Assembly (NCBI RefSeq): GCF_000247695.1
Contig: NW_004624779.1
Coordinates: forward strand, 2,019,905 to 2,083,904
Source: Heterocephalus glaber
Lineage: Eukaryota; Chordata; Mammalia; Rodentia; Bathyergidae
DNA: 64,000 nucleotides
Direction: 5' to 3'
The stretch's first letter is position 1. Each line of letters begins with the position of its first letter. The notes under the pieces are model-generated. The model ran no database searches. It was not told the origin of the DNA and saw only the letters and a program-made list of their open reading frames with translations. The position numbers were made by a program, and so were the translations under genes. Shown in pieces: positions 24,716 through 35,530 of the stretch.

Positions 24716-25107
24716 TGAGTATCAGGCTGTTTTCTGTTGCTAACAACATCACGGGCTGGGTAAGCCATAAAGAAAAGAGACTTATTTGAGCTCACAGTTC
24801 AGGAGGTGCATTGGCCACATCTGGTGATGTCTTTTGCTGGCAAAGTACCTGACTGGTGCAGGACATGGCAAGAAGGAAGCAGTGCATGTGTATGTGTTTT
24901 TTCAGGTCACTCTCCCTCTTCTTATGAAGCCATTTGGATTCAATTATGTCAGCTGTCCTAATGTCCTTTTCTGATCCTAATCACTTCCCTCAAATCCTAC
25001 CTCTAAACATCATATGTTGTTTCCTGCCTGTTGGTGCTTCACCATGGGGATTAAATTTCAACACATGAAGTTTTAGAGGACACCTTTCACCCATTTGCAA
25101 ACCATAG
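24716..25107 (-). mobile_element. MaLR-type LTR, antisense
   Basis: Reversed MaLR LTR order is seen: TTTTCTGTTGCTAACAACATC, AAGAGACTTATTTGAGCTCACAGTTC, a middle block with GACATGGCAAGAAGGAAG, and GGGGATTAAATTTCAACACATG with ACCATAG at the far end. CACTG directly flanks both sides (24711-24715 and 25108-25112), a probable 5-bp target duplication. It belongs to an MST/MLT-like branch distinct from the LTR at 25216. Confidence 0.7.
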
Positions 25108-25215
25108 CACTGTGTGAGCAGGAGGGATTATTACACAGGAACAGGTGAATGGGTTTGTACTTTGCTATGCATTTTCTGAGCTGGTTCTTGGAGTTAATTG
25201 GTTTTACTAGATTAT

Positions 25216-25597
25216 TGTGTTAGTTAATTTTCTTTTGTTGCTGAGACAAAATACGTGACATCCAAAGTTAAAGGGGGAAAGTTTATTTAGCTTATATTTT
25301 ATAGAGGTTTCAGTCCATAATCGGCTGGCTCCAAGGCAGGGATGGCGAACAGGCATGGCAGAGGAGAAACAACATGGGGCGTACAAAGTATCAAAAGCAA
25401 CAAGGGACCTTAACAGCACCTTTCTGCCCTTTCATCTTATTCAGACTACTGGGATTAGGGCGGTGCCAAACCAATCACTCATGTGTAGTAGCTTAGTAAT
25501 CACACACCCTTAATCCTAGCATTGCACACTCCAGATTTAGCTACCTTGGAAAAAGACTATGAGGCTTTGGGGAGACATCTAGACACAAACCACAGCA
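25216..25597 (-). mobile_element. Solo MaLR-type LTR, antisense, 5-bp TSD
   Basis: A 382-bp element runs from TGTGTTAGTT to AACCACAGCA on the plus strand, so both ends carry the TG..CA termini of an LTR. ATTAT flanks it exactly on both sides (25211-25215 and 25598-25602). The interior shares CAGTCCATAATCGGCTGGCTC, CTCCAAGGCAGG and ACACACCCTTAATCC with the LTRs at 7193-7575 and 49428-49817. It is the cleanest member of this LTR family in the window. Confidence 0.9.
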
Positions 25598-25689
25598 ATT
25601 ATTAAAATTGTTTCTTTTTTCTATTTTTAAATGTAGGTTAGTCATAATCTGTATTCATTAGTGATAAAAATTGATACATTTTAAAGATA

Positions 25690-25915
25690 CAATACAGGAG
25701 AATAGTCACAAGCATTAGCCCAAGGACAAACTGCTTAGGGTTGAATCTTAACTGACTAGTGGTACAATCTTGAACAAGTTTCTGAATTCTCATGCCTCAA
25801 TTTACACAGTTATGAAATAGGAGTAATAAAGCCCTTATATCTGAGAGGAGGTATGTGGAATAAATGGCTTTTCTATGTAAAATGATGAGTGGTGCTTTGC
25901 ATATTGTTATGTACT
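25690..25915 (+). mobile_element. MIR SINE, sense
   Basis: The order is a 5' tRNA-like part (TAGGGTTGAATCTTAACTG), then GTGGTACAATCTTGAACAAG, the CORE (TTTCTGAATTCTCATGCCTC, then a GGAGTAATAAAGCC block) and a tail resembling 'atgagtggtgctttgcat'. It is a nearly full-length diverged MIR. Confidence 0.75.
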
Positions 25916-26039
25916 GAATGTGTTTGATAGTACTAATTCTCCAAATCACCAAACAGGAGCCTAGCGCAGGGCCCTGGCATGTGCTCCATTTTCTACCTAG
26001 AGACCTCTCTTCCCCAGGCAATGGTGTAGCTAGCGCCTT

Positions 26040-26390
26040 CCTTTTTCCCTTTATCTCCCTACCCAAATGCTATCTTTATTGTAGTCCTTCCTCAGCCACT
26101 GTCTCCAAAATTGGAATCCCATCTTCAACTTTCCATTCTTTTTGTCCCTTCTACTTGCCTTATTATTTTTCCTTATTCTTTATGTATCTCTTTATATTCA
26201 TTTTTCCTTTCTTCTGCTGCTCTTTGTTTATGTGTTCTGGTGACTCTGTGTCTCAGTTATCTATTTAGAGCCTGTCTCTGCCCCTCTGAATGCAGGTTCC
26301 ATGAGCACAGCGATTTCCTTTTCTCAAGCTGCGTCGACAACACTTCTAAAGGCAGTGGCACCTGAGAGATGTTTAATCAGTATTTGTTCC
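26040..26390 (+). mobile_element. L2 LINE 3' end, sense
   Basis: The text ACCCAAATGCTATCTTTATT, GTAGTCCTTCCTCAGCC, ATGCAGGTTCCATGAGCACAG, GGCAGTGGCACCTGAGAG and AATCAGTATTTGTTC follows the L2 3'-end order ('ccatgagggcaggg ... aataaatatttgttgaat'). The two plus-strand frames over it (116 and 84 codons) are hydrophobic by-products of the pyrimidine-rich sequence. Confidence 0.7.
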
Positions 26391-27837
26391 CTATGCACAC
26401 ACAGGCATGCATGTATGCATGAATGAATGGTTCCTCGCAATGCCAAGTATTAGGTGATATTTTTGGTTTTGTATTGGAAAATCTGGAGATATTCGAGTTC
26501 TTATAGAACTGCACAACCTGCAGCTAGCCTTGGTGTGAGTTAGAAAATAATGGTACATCCTCCAGAATGTAGCCCTGAGCTAGGGCATCTGACCTTGACA
26601 GGAAATTGCAGGATAGATTTCAGTCTCTACTTGCTGCCAACTTTGTACCTAATAGAAGTGAAAATTCCTTTTCATTAAGAAGACCGGTGGAGATATCAAC
26701 ATAATTAATTGAAATAAAAAAAAACTAAGTTAGTTATTAAAAATCAATATGAATATTAATATCAGATAGGGTTAGACAATCTCTCCAAGCTCAGTCCTCT
26801 TATGTACATAATGATCAATATTTATCTGATTGAAATTGTAATTTCTACCGAGGTACCTTATGCTTCTCTCTGCATTCGCTTCAGTTGTATGCCTTTCTTG
26901 TTTGCAGTAATTGTTTCTTTCCTAGATGCTGCAGTTTGCAGTTGAGATGTCAGTCCAGCTTGAGCTTAGCCTTGCTCCTTAGAATTTCAGCATAGTTTTC
27001 AGGATTTGAGTTCAGACGTATGGAAGAATGTATATAACTTCCAAGAGCTCAAAGAACATTCAAGGAGATAATACTATTTAAGCCAAGAGAAGCAGGGTGA
27101 GTATTAGTCTACTCAATAGAAAGAGAAAATATAGTATGGAAGGCAAAGGGAACCCAGGGTGCTTAGGTTTTCAAGAAGTGGGAGCTAGTGGATATGGTAG
27201 ATGTTTTAGAAAGTGATGAAAGAACAAGGTGTATGTATCAGAACAGACTTTAGGTTAAAATTTGAATTTTATATCAGTCAAAAGATGCAAATCTGGTAAT
27301 CATTTTACAACTAAAAAGCATCAAAATTTACACATTATTTGCTATAAAATATATAGAGTCATAGTATATATAGTTATATTTATGTTACATTTTATCATAT
27401 TGAATTAACATTGTTCTCACTTGCAATCTATTGTCTTTGCTTCAAGGTAGATGTACAGTCAGTGTATAGGTAATTGCATTTATCTCTGAGAAATCTCCAG
27501 GAGTGAGTGACTGTTATTAATAACATTTTTCATGAATAGACTGAGGATGAGAACCTCCTAGGAAGATTGAAGAAAACCCAAGGCTACGAAGGTTGTAAAA
27601 GTCTTCAAATGACATATTAGGAAGGCACTAGAGTATGCTGAGGAATCATTTCCAGTTGAGGTTTGTGCTGCTGGGAGGAATCAGATAGCAATGAGAGGTC
27701 AAAGAGTTGAAGCCCAGGAGGCCAGTTACAAGGCTACGGCAATATCAAAGAGATGATTCTGGTTTCAGGTCATGTCAGTAGGGATAGGTGTAGACACATT
27801 AATGAGTCACTGCGGAGGCAGAGCAATGGACTGGGGT
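26391..27837. other. Unassigned DNA; possible antisense L2 at about 27700-27837
   Basis: No gene recognised. GGAGGCCAGTTACAAGGCTACGGCAATATC near 27715 resembles a block seen in antisense L2 copies, but the match is short and uncertain. Confidence 0.35.
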
Positions 27838-27958
27838 AACTAAAAGTAAATGGTACCATACAGTATTTGTCTTTGTCTAGCTATTTCATGTAGCATAACG
27901 CCCACCAAAGGTTCATCATGTCACTGCATATGAAAGTGTTTTCTTTTTATAGTGAAGC

Positions 27959-28024
<66 letters not shown>

Positions 28025-28440
28025 TGCGTGTGCATGCGCAGGTAGGATCTAAAAAATGGATGAAGTAAAACAGTTGAAGTCATAGAAATAAAGAATACAA
28101 TGGTGGTTGGTTGCCAGGGGCTTGAGGGAGAAGGGTAGGATGTGGAGATTTTGTTCAAAAGGTACCAATTTTCACTTATGAAATGAATATGTTCTGAAGA
28201 TATAACACCAATGCAACTCTAGTTCATAATACCATAATGTATGCATTAAATTTGCTAAGAGAGTGGATAATAATCATTCTAAACACAAAATAATTTTAAA
28301 AAGATAAAGATCTGAGAGGTGATGGATGCTTTTACTAAGTTGATCATGTAATCATTTCACAACATATATGTATATCAAATCATCACATTGCATACTTTAA
28401 ATATATACAGTTCTATTATACCTTAATAAAACAAAAAATT
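27838..28440 (+). mobile_element. Ancient L1 3' end with 5' inversion
   Basis: From about 28040 to 28440 the plus strand follows an old L1 3'UTR: GGTTGCCAGGGGCTTGAGG, AATTTGCTAAGAGAGTGGAT, GAGGTGATGGATGC, AATCATTTCACAACATATATG, ATCAAATCATCACATTGCATAC, then ACCTTAATAAAACAAAAA. From 27838 to about 27958 the sequence is L1 again but reversed: ATACAGTATTTGTCTTTGTC, TCATGTAGCATAACG, CAAAGGTTCATCATG. The two segments are neighbours in L1, so this is a single 5'-inverted insertion. A CT/CA microsatellite lies at the junction. Confidence 0.7.
27962..28034. repeat. (CT)n(CA)n compound microsatellite
   Basis: About 16 CT units run straight into about 14 CA units, followed by CGCATGCGTGTGCATGCGC, an alternating purine-pyrimidine stretch. 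It sits at the junction between the two oppositely oriented L1 halves. Confidence 0.97.
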
Positions 28441-28619
28441 AGAAAGTGGAAAATTGGGGAAAAGAGGAATAAACATGACTCTCTGAGGATGACATATAGA
28501 ATGATAATGTTGAATATAGTGGTATTTACAGACCTGAATCCAGTATTTGGGGAAAATCATTAATTTGGCTTTGGACAGTTTTGTCTTTGGTGATTCCTGG
28601 GACATCTGTGTAGATAGGA

Positions 28620-28649
28620 CTAATAATAATAATGATAATAATAATAATA
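28620..28649. repeat. (TAA)n microsatellite
   Basis: Ten TAA-like triplets with one TGA interruption. Confidence 0.95.
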
Positions 28650-29845
28650 GTATCTAATACAGAATTTATCAAGAACATATTGCTAAGCACTAGGCAGCAT
28701 GTATTTTTCTCAACTTGATGATGAGGCTTATTTAAGAGAAAGAATGTGGCCTCTGAGTGGCAGCTGGGAGTTGTGCAGTGATGCTTTGTCCCCCTAGCCT
28801 GTCTATTCATCCTCAGCCGCTGCACTATACAGCTTCTGGATCTCCGGAGGGAAGCCAGGGATAGAGATGGGGATTTGAGAGCTATTAGTTTCTAAGTGAT
28901 CTCTGTGGTTGTGAAAGGAGATGAGTTTTCCTAGGGAGAGATTACAGAAGGAGAATGCTGGCTGAACATGTCTGTACAACTTAAGCAGAATAAAGTGATT
29001 ATGGACATTTAATGTCATGCAATGTTGTAAGACTGCTTTACATTGATTTCCTGTTGCCAGCAAATGGCTTTTTGAGTGTGGTGATGTACCTTTGTTCAAT
29101 CAGTTCATCTCTCATTTATCCTCTGGGGTTGAAGCCAACTCAACAATATGTATGACTAATTCTTTTCTTAAGAAATAGAAATGAAGAGGTGACCTTCTGC
29201 ATTTCCTTCTGATGGTAGGTTAGAAAGAAAAGATTAAGGTTAGACAAACTGTCTCTCTTTCCCTGTAAATTATGATTTCTTCTTTCTTTCATTTGGTATA
29301 TGATAGATTTATTCACTACTGACCACAATGAAAATAGGAAAGAAAATCCTGTATAAAATTTTAACATAAAAGAAAGAAAATATTCAGTCTTTTGATGCTT
29401 TTCTACAGGATCATTTAGAATTATTACTTTTAGTGCAAAATAAAGATAGAGAACTGCTCTATTGTTCCCTAGTGTCCCTCACTCTTTTTTTTTCAAATTT
29501 CTTTTTAATTATTCTTTCCAGTCAGAATAGAAATGACAATTAATTATAAAGGAATCAGAAGTCTCTGACATCCATTGTCACTAACCCAGCTTTCAATACA
29601 TTCCCTAGTACATAAAATCTGATATAAGATATTACTTTTTTGGAAGGTCAAGAATATTTTTGTTCTTTTAGAATAATGAAATCTTCATTAACATAAAATG
29701 TCTATGAAAGGGGTAACTCTTTAGTGTTCAACATCTCAAACTCTATTCTATGGCAGAGTTATTATCTCAGAGCTTTCTAACAACAGTCCCAGGGCTTAGA
29801 TTCCAAAAGGCACTTATTTAATTGATTTGGGGTAGAACTTAGACA
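28650..29845. other. Unassigned DNA
   Basis: Several sub-100-codon frames occur on the minus strand (for example 28803-29099), but none has recognisable protein content. No repeat family recognised. Confidence 0.4.
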
Positions 29846-30190
29846 TTAGTAATTTTAAAAATTAAAAGAACAGAAATTTATTGCCTTATAGTCAGGACAC
29901 TAGAGATCCAAAGTCAAGGTTGGCAGCACTGTATTCCCTCCAGTGTCTTTAACGGGGAATCGTTTCTTGATTCCTCCAGTTTCTGTTGGCTACAAGTGTT
30001 TCTTGGCTTGGAGCTGCAAACATTTCAGTCTTTGCTGTGTTCCCATGGCTTTCTTCTCTATGTATCTAATTTCTTTCTGCCTTTCTTTTACAACAACACC
30101 TGTTATTGGATTTAAGGTCCACCTAGATTATTCAGGAAGGTTTCTTTTAATGAATATTAACTAAATACTTAACTAAATATCTGCAAAGGT
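29846..30190 (-). mobile_element. MLT1-type MaLR LTR, antisense
   Basis: The plus strand shows the reversed MLT1 order: ACAGAAATTTATTGCCTTATAG, GAGATCCAAAGTCAAGG, TTGGCTTGGAGCTGC, ATTTCAGTCTTTGC, TTCCCATGGCTTTCTTC, and TTATTGGATTTAAGGTCCACC, before the sequence fades. It lies directly left of a sense MLT1-type LTR. Confidence 0.75.
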
Positions 30191-30201
30191 TCTTTTCCTG
30201 C

Positions 30202-30378
30202 TGCTATGGAATGAATATCGCTCTCCACCTCAGATTGACATATTGAAGTTCTACCTCCCAGTGTAATGGTATTTGGAAATGAGGCCTTGGGAGAAAATTG
30301 GCATAAATGTGATCATGAGAATTGGACCTCCGTGATGGGATCAGTGTCCTTATAAGGACAGACTCCAGAGAGTACTGT

Positions 30379-30424
<46 letters not shown>

Positions 30425-30624
30425 TTCTCCTTCCATTCTTCCATGTCAGTATATATCCAATCAGAAGGTCACTCTCTACCAGTGAGACAGCCTGTACAAG
30501 GAGCCAAATCTACTGGCACCTGATTTTTGTACTCCCAAACTCAAGAGCTGTGAGAAAATAATATTTTGTTTAAACCACTAGATCTATGGCATTTTCATGC
30601 TATCCCTAGATGATTAAAATAACA
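30202..30624 (+). mobile_element. MLT1-type MaLR LTR, sense, with internal (CT)n
   Basis: The element starts TGCTATGGAATGAATATC and contains GTAATGGTATTTGGAAATGAGGCC, GTGATCATGAGAATTGGAC, TGGGATCAGTGTCCTTATAAGG, and the splice-like tail region TGAGAAAATAATATTTTG. It ends TCCCTAGATGATTAAAATAACA. This follows the MLT1 consensus order. A (CT)n tract at 30381-30419 has expanded within it. The 79-codon frame with Ser-Leu repeats at 30322-30561 is an artefact of that tract. Confidence 0.8.
30381..30419. repeat. (CT)n microsatellite
   Basis: Roughly 19 CT units inside the sense MLT1-type LTR. Confidence 0.97.
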
Positions 30625-30738
30625 AGGCATGTGGAGTAGGACATGAATGTATCATTTAGGGGACTAAATGATACTTCTGCAAGCCAAGATTAAAGAAATA
30701 AAACGAACATCAGCAGTTCTTTTCCTTTCTCCAAGTAC

Positions 30739-30782
30739 TCAGTAAATGCTAAACACCTATTGAGTAAATGCTAAACACCTAA
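30739..30782. repeat. 22-bp direct tandem duplication
   Basis: AGTAAATGCTAAACACCTA occurs twice with a 22-bp period (30741-30759 and 30763-30781). It is a small local duplication and not part of any recognised element. Confidence 0.9.
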
Positions 30783-30804
30783 CTCATTCTAGGCATGAGT
30801 AATT

Positions 30805-31019
30805 ATTATTTTGGGGGAGTTATTTTTTATTAGTATATGTTTGCATTACATAATGGCTGCATTCTTTATGAGCAGTTGGTCCATGGACATAACACATCCT
30901 AATTCTCTTTTAATCCTGTTCCTTTCCACTTTCTCCCTCTCCTCTCTCTCTTGGTTCCCCTCACATTTGCAAAAGCTCTGTTTCCCTATTTCCTATTATC
31001 TATCTTTTATTTTTGCTAA
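30805..31019 (-). mobile_element. Short L1 3'UTR fragment, antisense, 12-bp TSD
   Basis: The pyrimidine-rich plus strand (TTTTATTAGTATATGTTTGC, ATCCTAATTCTCTTTTAATCC, then a CT-rich block) parallels the antisense L1 3'UTR at 1790-1990. GCATGAGTAATT lies at 30793-30804 and again at 31020-31031, a perfect 12-bp target duplication. It is a severely 5'-truncated copy of about 215 bp. Confidence 0.8.
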
Positions 31020-31739
31020 GCATGAGTAATTTTTAAACATCCTCAAAACTCTAATACACAACTGAACTGAAAGGCAAGACTGAATGTTCAAAATAATTCT
31101 AATAAATAAGAGACCTTATCTAATAACCAACTTTAGTAAATAATTTCAAGGACACAGGCTGTCAAAAGGCTCAGATGGAACATGGAAAAGTATGAAGCAT
31201 TAATTATGGCTTCTTATTTCATGTCTTCCTTCATTAGACATGATATTTTTGTCCAGAGCTATAGATGAGACTACTATATGAGATTTTCAGGGTTACCTCC
31301 CATGATGTGAGCATTCAAATTATTGAACATATTTAATATTATACTCCGGCAAGTGGCACAACATGTGTAATAGTACATAGAGATTACAAATCTTAGTTTC
31401 TTTTTACTGCTATCCTGGGATAACCTACTAAATATTTTTCAGAGTTAAAGTCTTTCTCTCCTAATAAATATTATTAGTATATTACCTGAAAGTGAAATTG
31501 TCATGAGGATTTAATAATGCCATTTGATTGTTTTTCTTTCTTTGAGTGTTCTTTCTCTTCTCCTCCTCTGTGGATTACAGGGTAGCTGCTTTAATTCCAA
31601 GATTCTAGCAGCCAAGGTTAAGATCCTTTGATATTGTGGGAATTGAGAGCTAGCTGGAGATCATCAGATGATAGCAAAAGTAGAGGCAGGAAAATGATAA
31701 TGTGAGAAATGTTGCCTGCATCAGACTTGCTGAGGGCTG

Positions 31740-32260
31740 TCATTTATATGACAGACATTCATTGATCATTTACTGTGCAGAGGCACCGGGGATGCTGCGG
31801 TTAAAAGGGCAGGCATGGTTCCTAAAAAGTACACAGAAAACAATCTAGAGAGAAAACACAAGAAAATGAATTGTGTGAAGAGGAAGGTTCAAGAAGACAG
31901 TGGAGGTGGCTGTTACCAAGGAGCATTTATGTGGTATAGTCAGAGGATGCTGCACCTGGTGGGAGGGCATGCTCAAGCTGAGAGCTGGAGGTTGGCGATA
32001 ATGCATCTGTTACATGAAGATGTAGAAGCGGCTTGCAGGTAGCGAAGCGAAAAGGAAGAGTTTGCTATTTCCACAACATGAAGGAGGCCAGTGAAAATGG
32101 AACATGGTGAATGAGGAGGAGAGTAGGTGAGATAAGGTTGGAGACATTGTAACAGCCACAGTGAGAGACTTGTTGGCCACATTTCTAGGGTTAGGTTTGT
32201 TCTTGTAGTAATGGGAAGCTGTTAAGGACTACTAGAAGGTATTTAAGTGAAGAAACAAAA
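31740..32260 (-). mobile_element. Probable L2 LINE, antisense
   Basis: The plus strand reads ACATTCATTGATCATTTACTG, GAGGCACCGGGGATGCTGCGG, then GAAGGAGGCCAGTGAAAATGG and AATGGGAAGCTGTTAAGGAC. This order recalls antisense copies of the L2 3' part ('ttcattgagcacctactgtg', 'aggaggccagtg', 'aatgggaagccattg'). It is very diverged and ends are approximate. Confidence 0.5.
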
Positions 32261-32692
32261 GTGGTTTCTGATCCACTTCCCTTAAACAGGGTCCTTTGAC
32301 AGAGGGCAATTGTCAGAGGTGTATTTTGGAGAAGAATACGTTTTTTTTTAACCTAATTGCTATATTTGCTGCCAAAGACTTTTCTGACCAGGAAAAACAT
32401 TAATCCCTTCAAGGGAAACGTCTAGAGCTGTACCTGCGTGCTGTGAGGCAGGGGATTATATGCTAGTTTAGGAGAGTAGGGTGGATAACAGAGATAGAAA
32501 TGCTTGGTTTTAACATTGGGTTTAGAATTATCTACAAGAGTCTTTGAAAAAGGAAACCCATTTGATTCATTCTGCTAGCTTAGAATAATATTGAAACTCA
32601 CTACTCCATGAAGTGAAGTGCATACAAGCTATAAAAATTTCTATTCTTTCATTTATAATGCAATGTATTGGTTAAGTTCTGTATTGTAATAG

Positions 32693-32820
32693 GAAAGAGA
32701 GAGAGAGGGAAGGAGAGAGTCAGGGAGGGAGGAAGGGATGGATGGATGGAGGGAAGGAGGAGAAAGGAGCGAGGGAGAGAGAGGGAGAGGGAGAGAGAGA
32801 GGGGGGGGGAGGGAGAGAAG
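32693..32820. repeat. Polypurine (GA/GGA/GGAT) tract
   Basis: Nearly unbroken purines on the plus strand for about 125 bp, with GAGA, GGAAG and GGAT sub-repeats and a G-run at 32802-32810. Frames on either strand over this tract (Arg/Glu-rich plus strand; Ser/Leu/Pro-rich minus strand) are composition artefacts. Confidence 0.95.
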
Positions 32821-33594
32821 ACAAGCCAAAATAATTTACATAAAACACAATGGAAAGTGGCTGAGAAGAGGACAATTTTAGAAAATGATCTTTCCAGGAA
32901 TGCTGCCAAGGCAAGTGGCAGTTGATATTGATTATGTAGACCTGTCATGGATTGGTTTAACCAGTCATTCTGAAAATTGAATTGGATTTTTCTTCCTGAA
33001 ATGATGTTTTTGAAGCTATGCCAAATGCAATATCTCTACCCACCCATTTTGGTTTCAGACTTAATACTACTCAGACATTTATAATGTTGGTCACAGGAAA
33101 GTCTTTCTTTACGCCAGAGGAAACTGATTACATTACATCATTCTACATGACAATTTTCCTCACTTTATAAATATTACATATTCTGAAATATATAATATGC
33201 AATGCAGTGTGGGAATATGTGAAGCACAGTTGAGAAAGGAAAGGAAAAATAATTGGCAGATGCATAAATGCGGTGACTATATATTTTGTCCTCCCATCCT
33301 GGAAATTTGAGAGAATCTAAGGGGATGCTATATTTACTCTTGTACAACTGGCTTAAACTGGAGATGTTCTGAGCAAACGAGTACCTATAGCTACCTGCAA
33401 ATAAAAGGAAATAAGAACATCTGGATGAAAGTAAAATGTTGGTGACTTGTTTACGGGACAGGAGTCAAAATTCATCTTCAGAATAGGATGCAGATCATTG
33501 GTATTGTTTGAAATGGTAGTATGTAGAATGAGACTCATGGAAATTTGAAGATTAATGAGAAATCTTATAGCAAAACCTTCTATATTACATATAT
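32821..33594. other. Unassigned DNA
   Basis: No recognisable element or gene. Confidence 0.4.
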
Positions 33595-33651
33595 CCTCTC
33601 TCTCTCTCTCTCTCTATATATATGTATATATATTCTCTCTCTATATATATT
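33595..33651. repeat. (CT)n(TA)n compound microsatellite
   Basis: CT units, then TA/TG units, then a second CT and TA block. Confidence 0.95.
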
Positions 33652-35384
33652 CTAGTAAGGCTCAGGGATATTTCATAGACCATGTACTTTTTAAAGCAGA
33701 CCTGGAGAGAAAACAAATGAGCATGTAGGATTTTCCAAATGTGGACAGTGGTAAATTCAAGGTATCTACAGGTAATAATCCAGCTGAAATGTAGTACACA
33801 AATAAAGATTTCATGAAATAAGTTTTGAAAGTTGCTGTGTCACCAAGCCACAGAATATCCTTGAAATTTAAAGTGTGTCACCAGATAATTTAGTGGATAA
33901 CTCACTAAAATTACACCTGATGTCACTGGAAACTGAAGTTTAGAAATTGATTGGAACTAAATCTGAAACTGGAGTAGATCTTGCCAGTGATAAACTGCTT
34001 CCAAATGTCAAATTCATATTATCCTTATCAACTTGAATTAGTTAACTTTCCTCCAGCAATTATGTGCCTACCACTTAACCATATGTTCATTAAGATTGCT
34101 CTGTCATTTGAGATATAAATAAAACTGACTCTGAAAAAGGACGAAAAAGAAAAATAAAAGAAAACGATAGCCTGGTGTTGTACTTCTCACAGAGATGCTA
34201 CTGGCCCTCAAAATCCCAGCTGGGAATCTCTGTTTCTGCTGGGCTTTCTGTCCCTGCCCACCTGTCAGCCCTCTCAGCTCTTCACTGACTCCGCCTCTTT
34301 CTCTGTGTATGTCCCATAAAATCATCTCTCCAAAGCATCTTGGTTTGGAGTCTGGAACAAGAGTCACACACAGACAAAGGCTTGGACACGACTTGCAAGA
34401 CATTCTCAGGAAGCAAGAACAAGCATGGTGGAAGGACCAGTGTGGTTCTGCTGCTGCTGGTGTGAGCAGTAAGAATAGGAGGCTCCATCCCATGGGAGGC
34501 TCCCCAGAAGCATGCAGATGCCTCCCAGTGTGGCCCACCTCTGAGACAGGAGTCTGAGCACATTTGCCATCTCCTGCCCCTGCTAGCTGAAGGTTGACAT
34601 GCCCGTACACAGTCACCTACCTTCTGGGCTGGGCTATATTAGGATGAAGTAGCCCTTGTGGCATTTGGGAAGACTCTGGGGCAGAATCTCCCAAGGAGAG
34701 GGTGCAAGCATTCAGAGGGGTGCTGGCCAGTCTCTCTAGCTTCGTTCTGTCAGAAGTATCTTCCACAGATGTGCTTGAAATTACAGTTGAGCCAGGGAGT
34801 ATGATTAAAGAAACAGTATGAATTTGAAAGGTACTTTTACACAATAGATCTACCTCGGTTTGAGGGGGAAGCTCATATTGTGGAAAATTGGTATAGCAAC
34901 TTAAAATGTATTATTAGCTCTATTTCAAAAAAACTTTTGATAATGGCAAATTTCTTATAGGGCATCTTATTTTGCAGGCGCCAGGTGCTTTAAAATTTTT
35001 TCTTCCCCACCTGCTGCTTTATCCTTAACTCACTTTAATCTCATGTTCTTTTAAGGGTACTCTTTATCGCTGCTTTTTAAAAATATCATAAAGCACCATT
35101 TAACTTTGTACCTCTAGCTAGGATCAGTATCACTTGCATATCCAAAGATGTGTTTCTGCTCTTACTGATGACACAGTCATGGACTTCGAGTCTTGCCTGT
35201 GTGCAGCAGAGAGGAGACAGCAAAGCTTGTGAAACGTCAGTCCTCTCTCTTCTATTCTCTTCAGCAGAGGTCAGTTGAGTGAAGGAGTTTAGAAATTTAT
35301 TTCCTCTTTAATATGAATGATGTCTCTCACTCCCAGTCTGACAACTTCATAATGGCAGGAAGGCCTAGAAGCAGTATTGTTTTT
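33652..35384. other. Unassigned DNA with a GC-richer block at 34190-34850
   Basis: The block at 34190-34850 is distinctly less AT-rich than its neighbours and holds overlapping frames: 170 codons on the minus strand at 34104-34616, 120 on the plus strand and 93 in another minus frame. The long frame has no recognisable domain and begins upstream of an AT-rich tail. Open frames on several strands at once are a sign of base composition rather than coding. I could not place it in a repeat family. Confidence 0.35.
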
Positions 35385-35530
35385 AAATAGTTTATTTCCG
35401 CCTCCCAAATCTCAGAGAAGCTAAGTAACTTGCAGCCGACACAGGTAATGAGTTCAGAACTGGGATTCAGATCTGGGTGTATCTATTTGATGCTTAAGCT
35501 TCATACAAAATATATAACCATAGTATCATG
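35385..35530 (-). mobile_element. MIR SINE fragment, antisense
   Basis: AGAGAAGCTAAGTAACTTGCAGC, ACACAGGTAATGAGTTCAGAAC and TGGGATTCAGATCTGGGTG follow the reversed CORE and 5' part of MIR ('gaggttaagtaacttgcccaaggtcacacagc ... gggattcgaacc'). Confidence 0.7.

Noticed and set aside
24716..25597. Two same-orientation LTRs as a provirus
   Set aside because: They belong to different LTR families, are only about 108 bp apart and have separate target-site duplications, so no internal region is present.
27962..28021. CRISPR-like repeat array
   Set aside because: It is a CT/CA microsatellite; there are no spacers, and CRISPR arrays are not expected in mammalian DNA.
32649..32948. Ser/Leu/Pro-rich and Arg/Glu-rich ORFs over the polypurine tract
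   Set aside because: They arise from simple-sequence composition; reading frames through GA or CT repeats lack stops.
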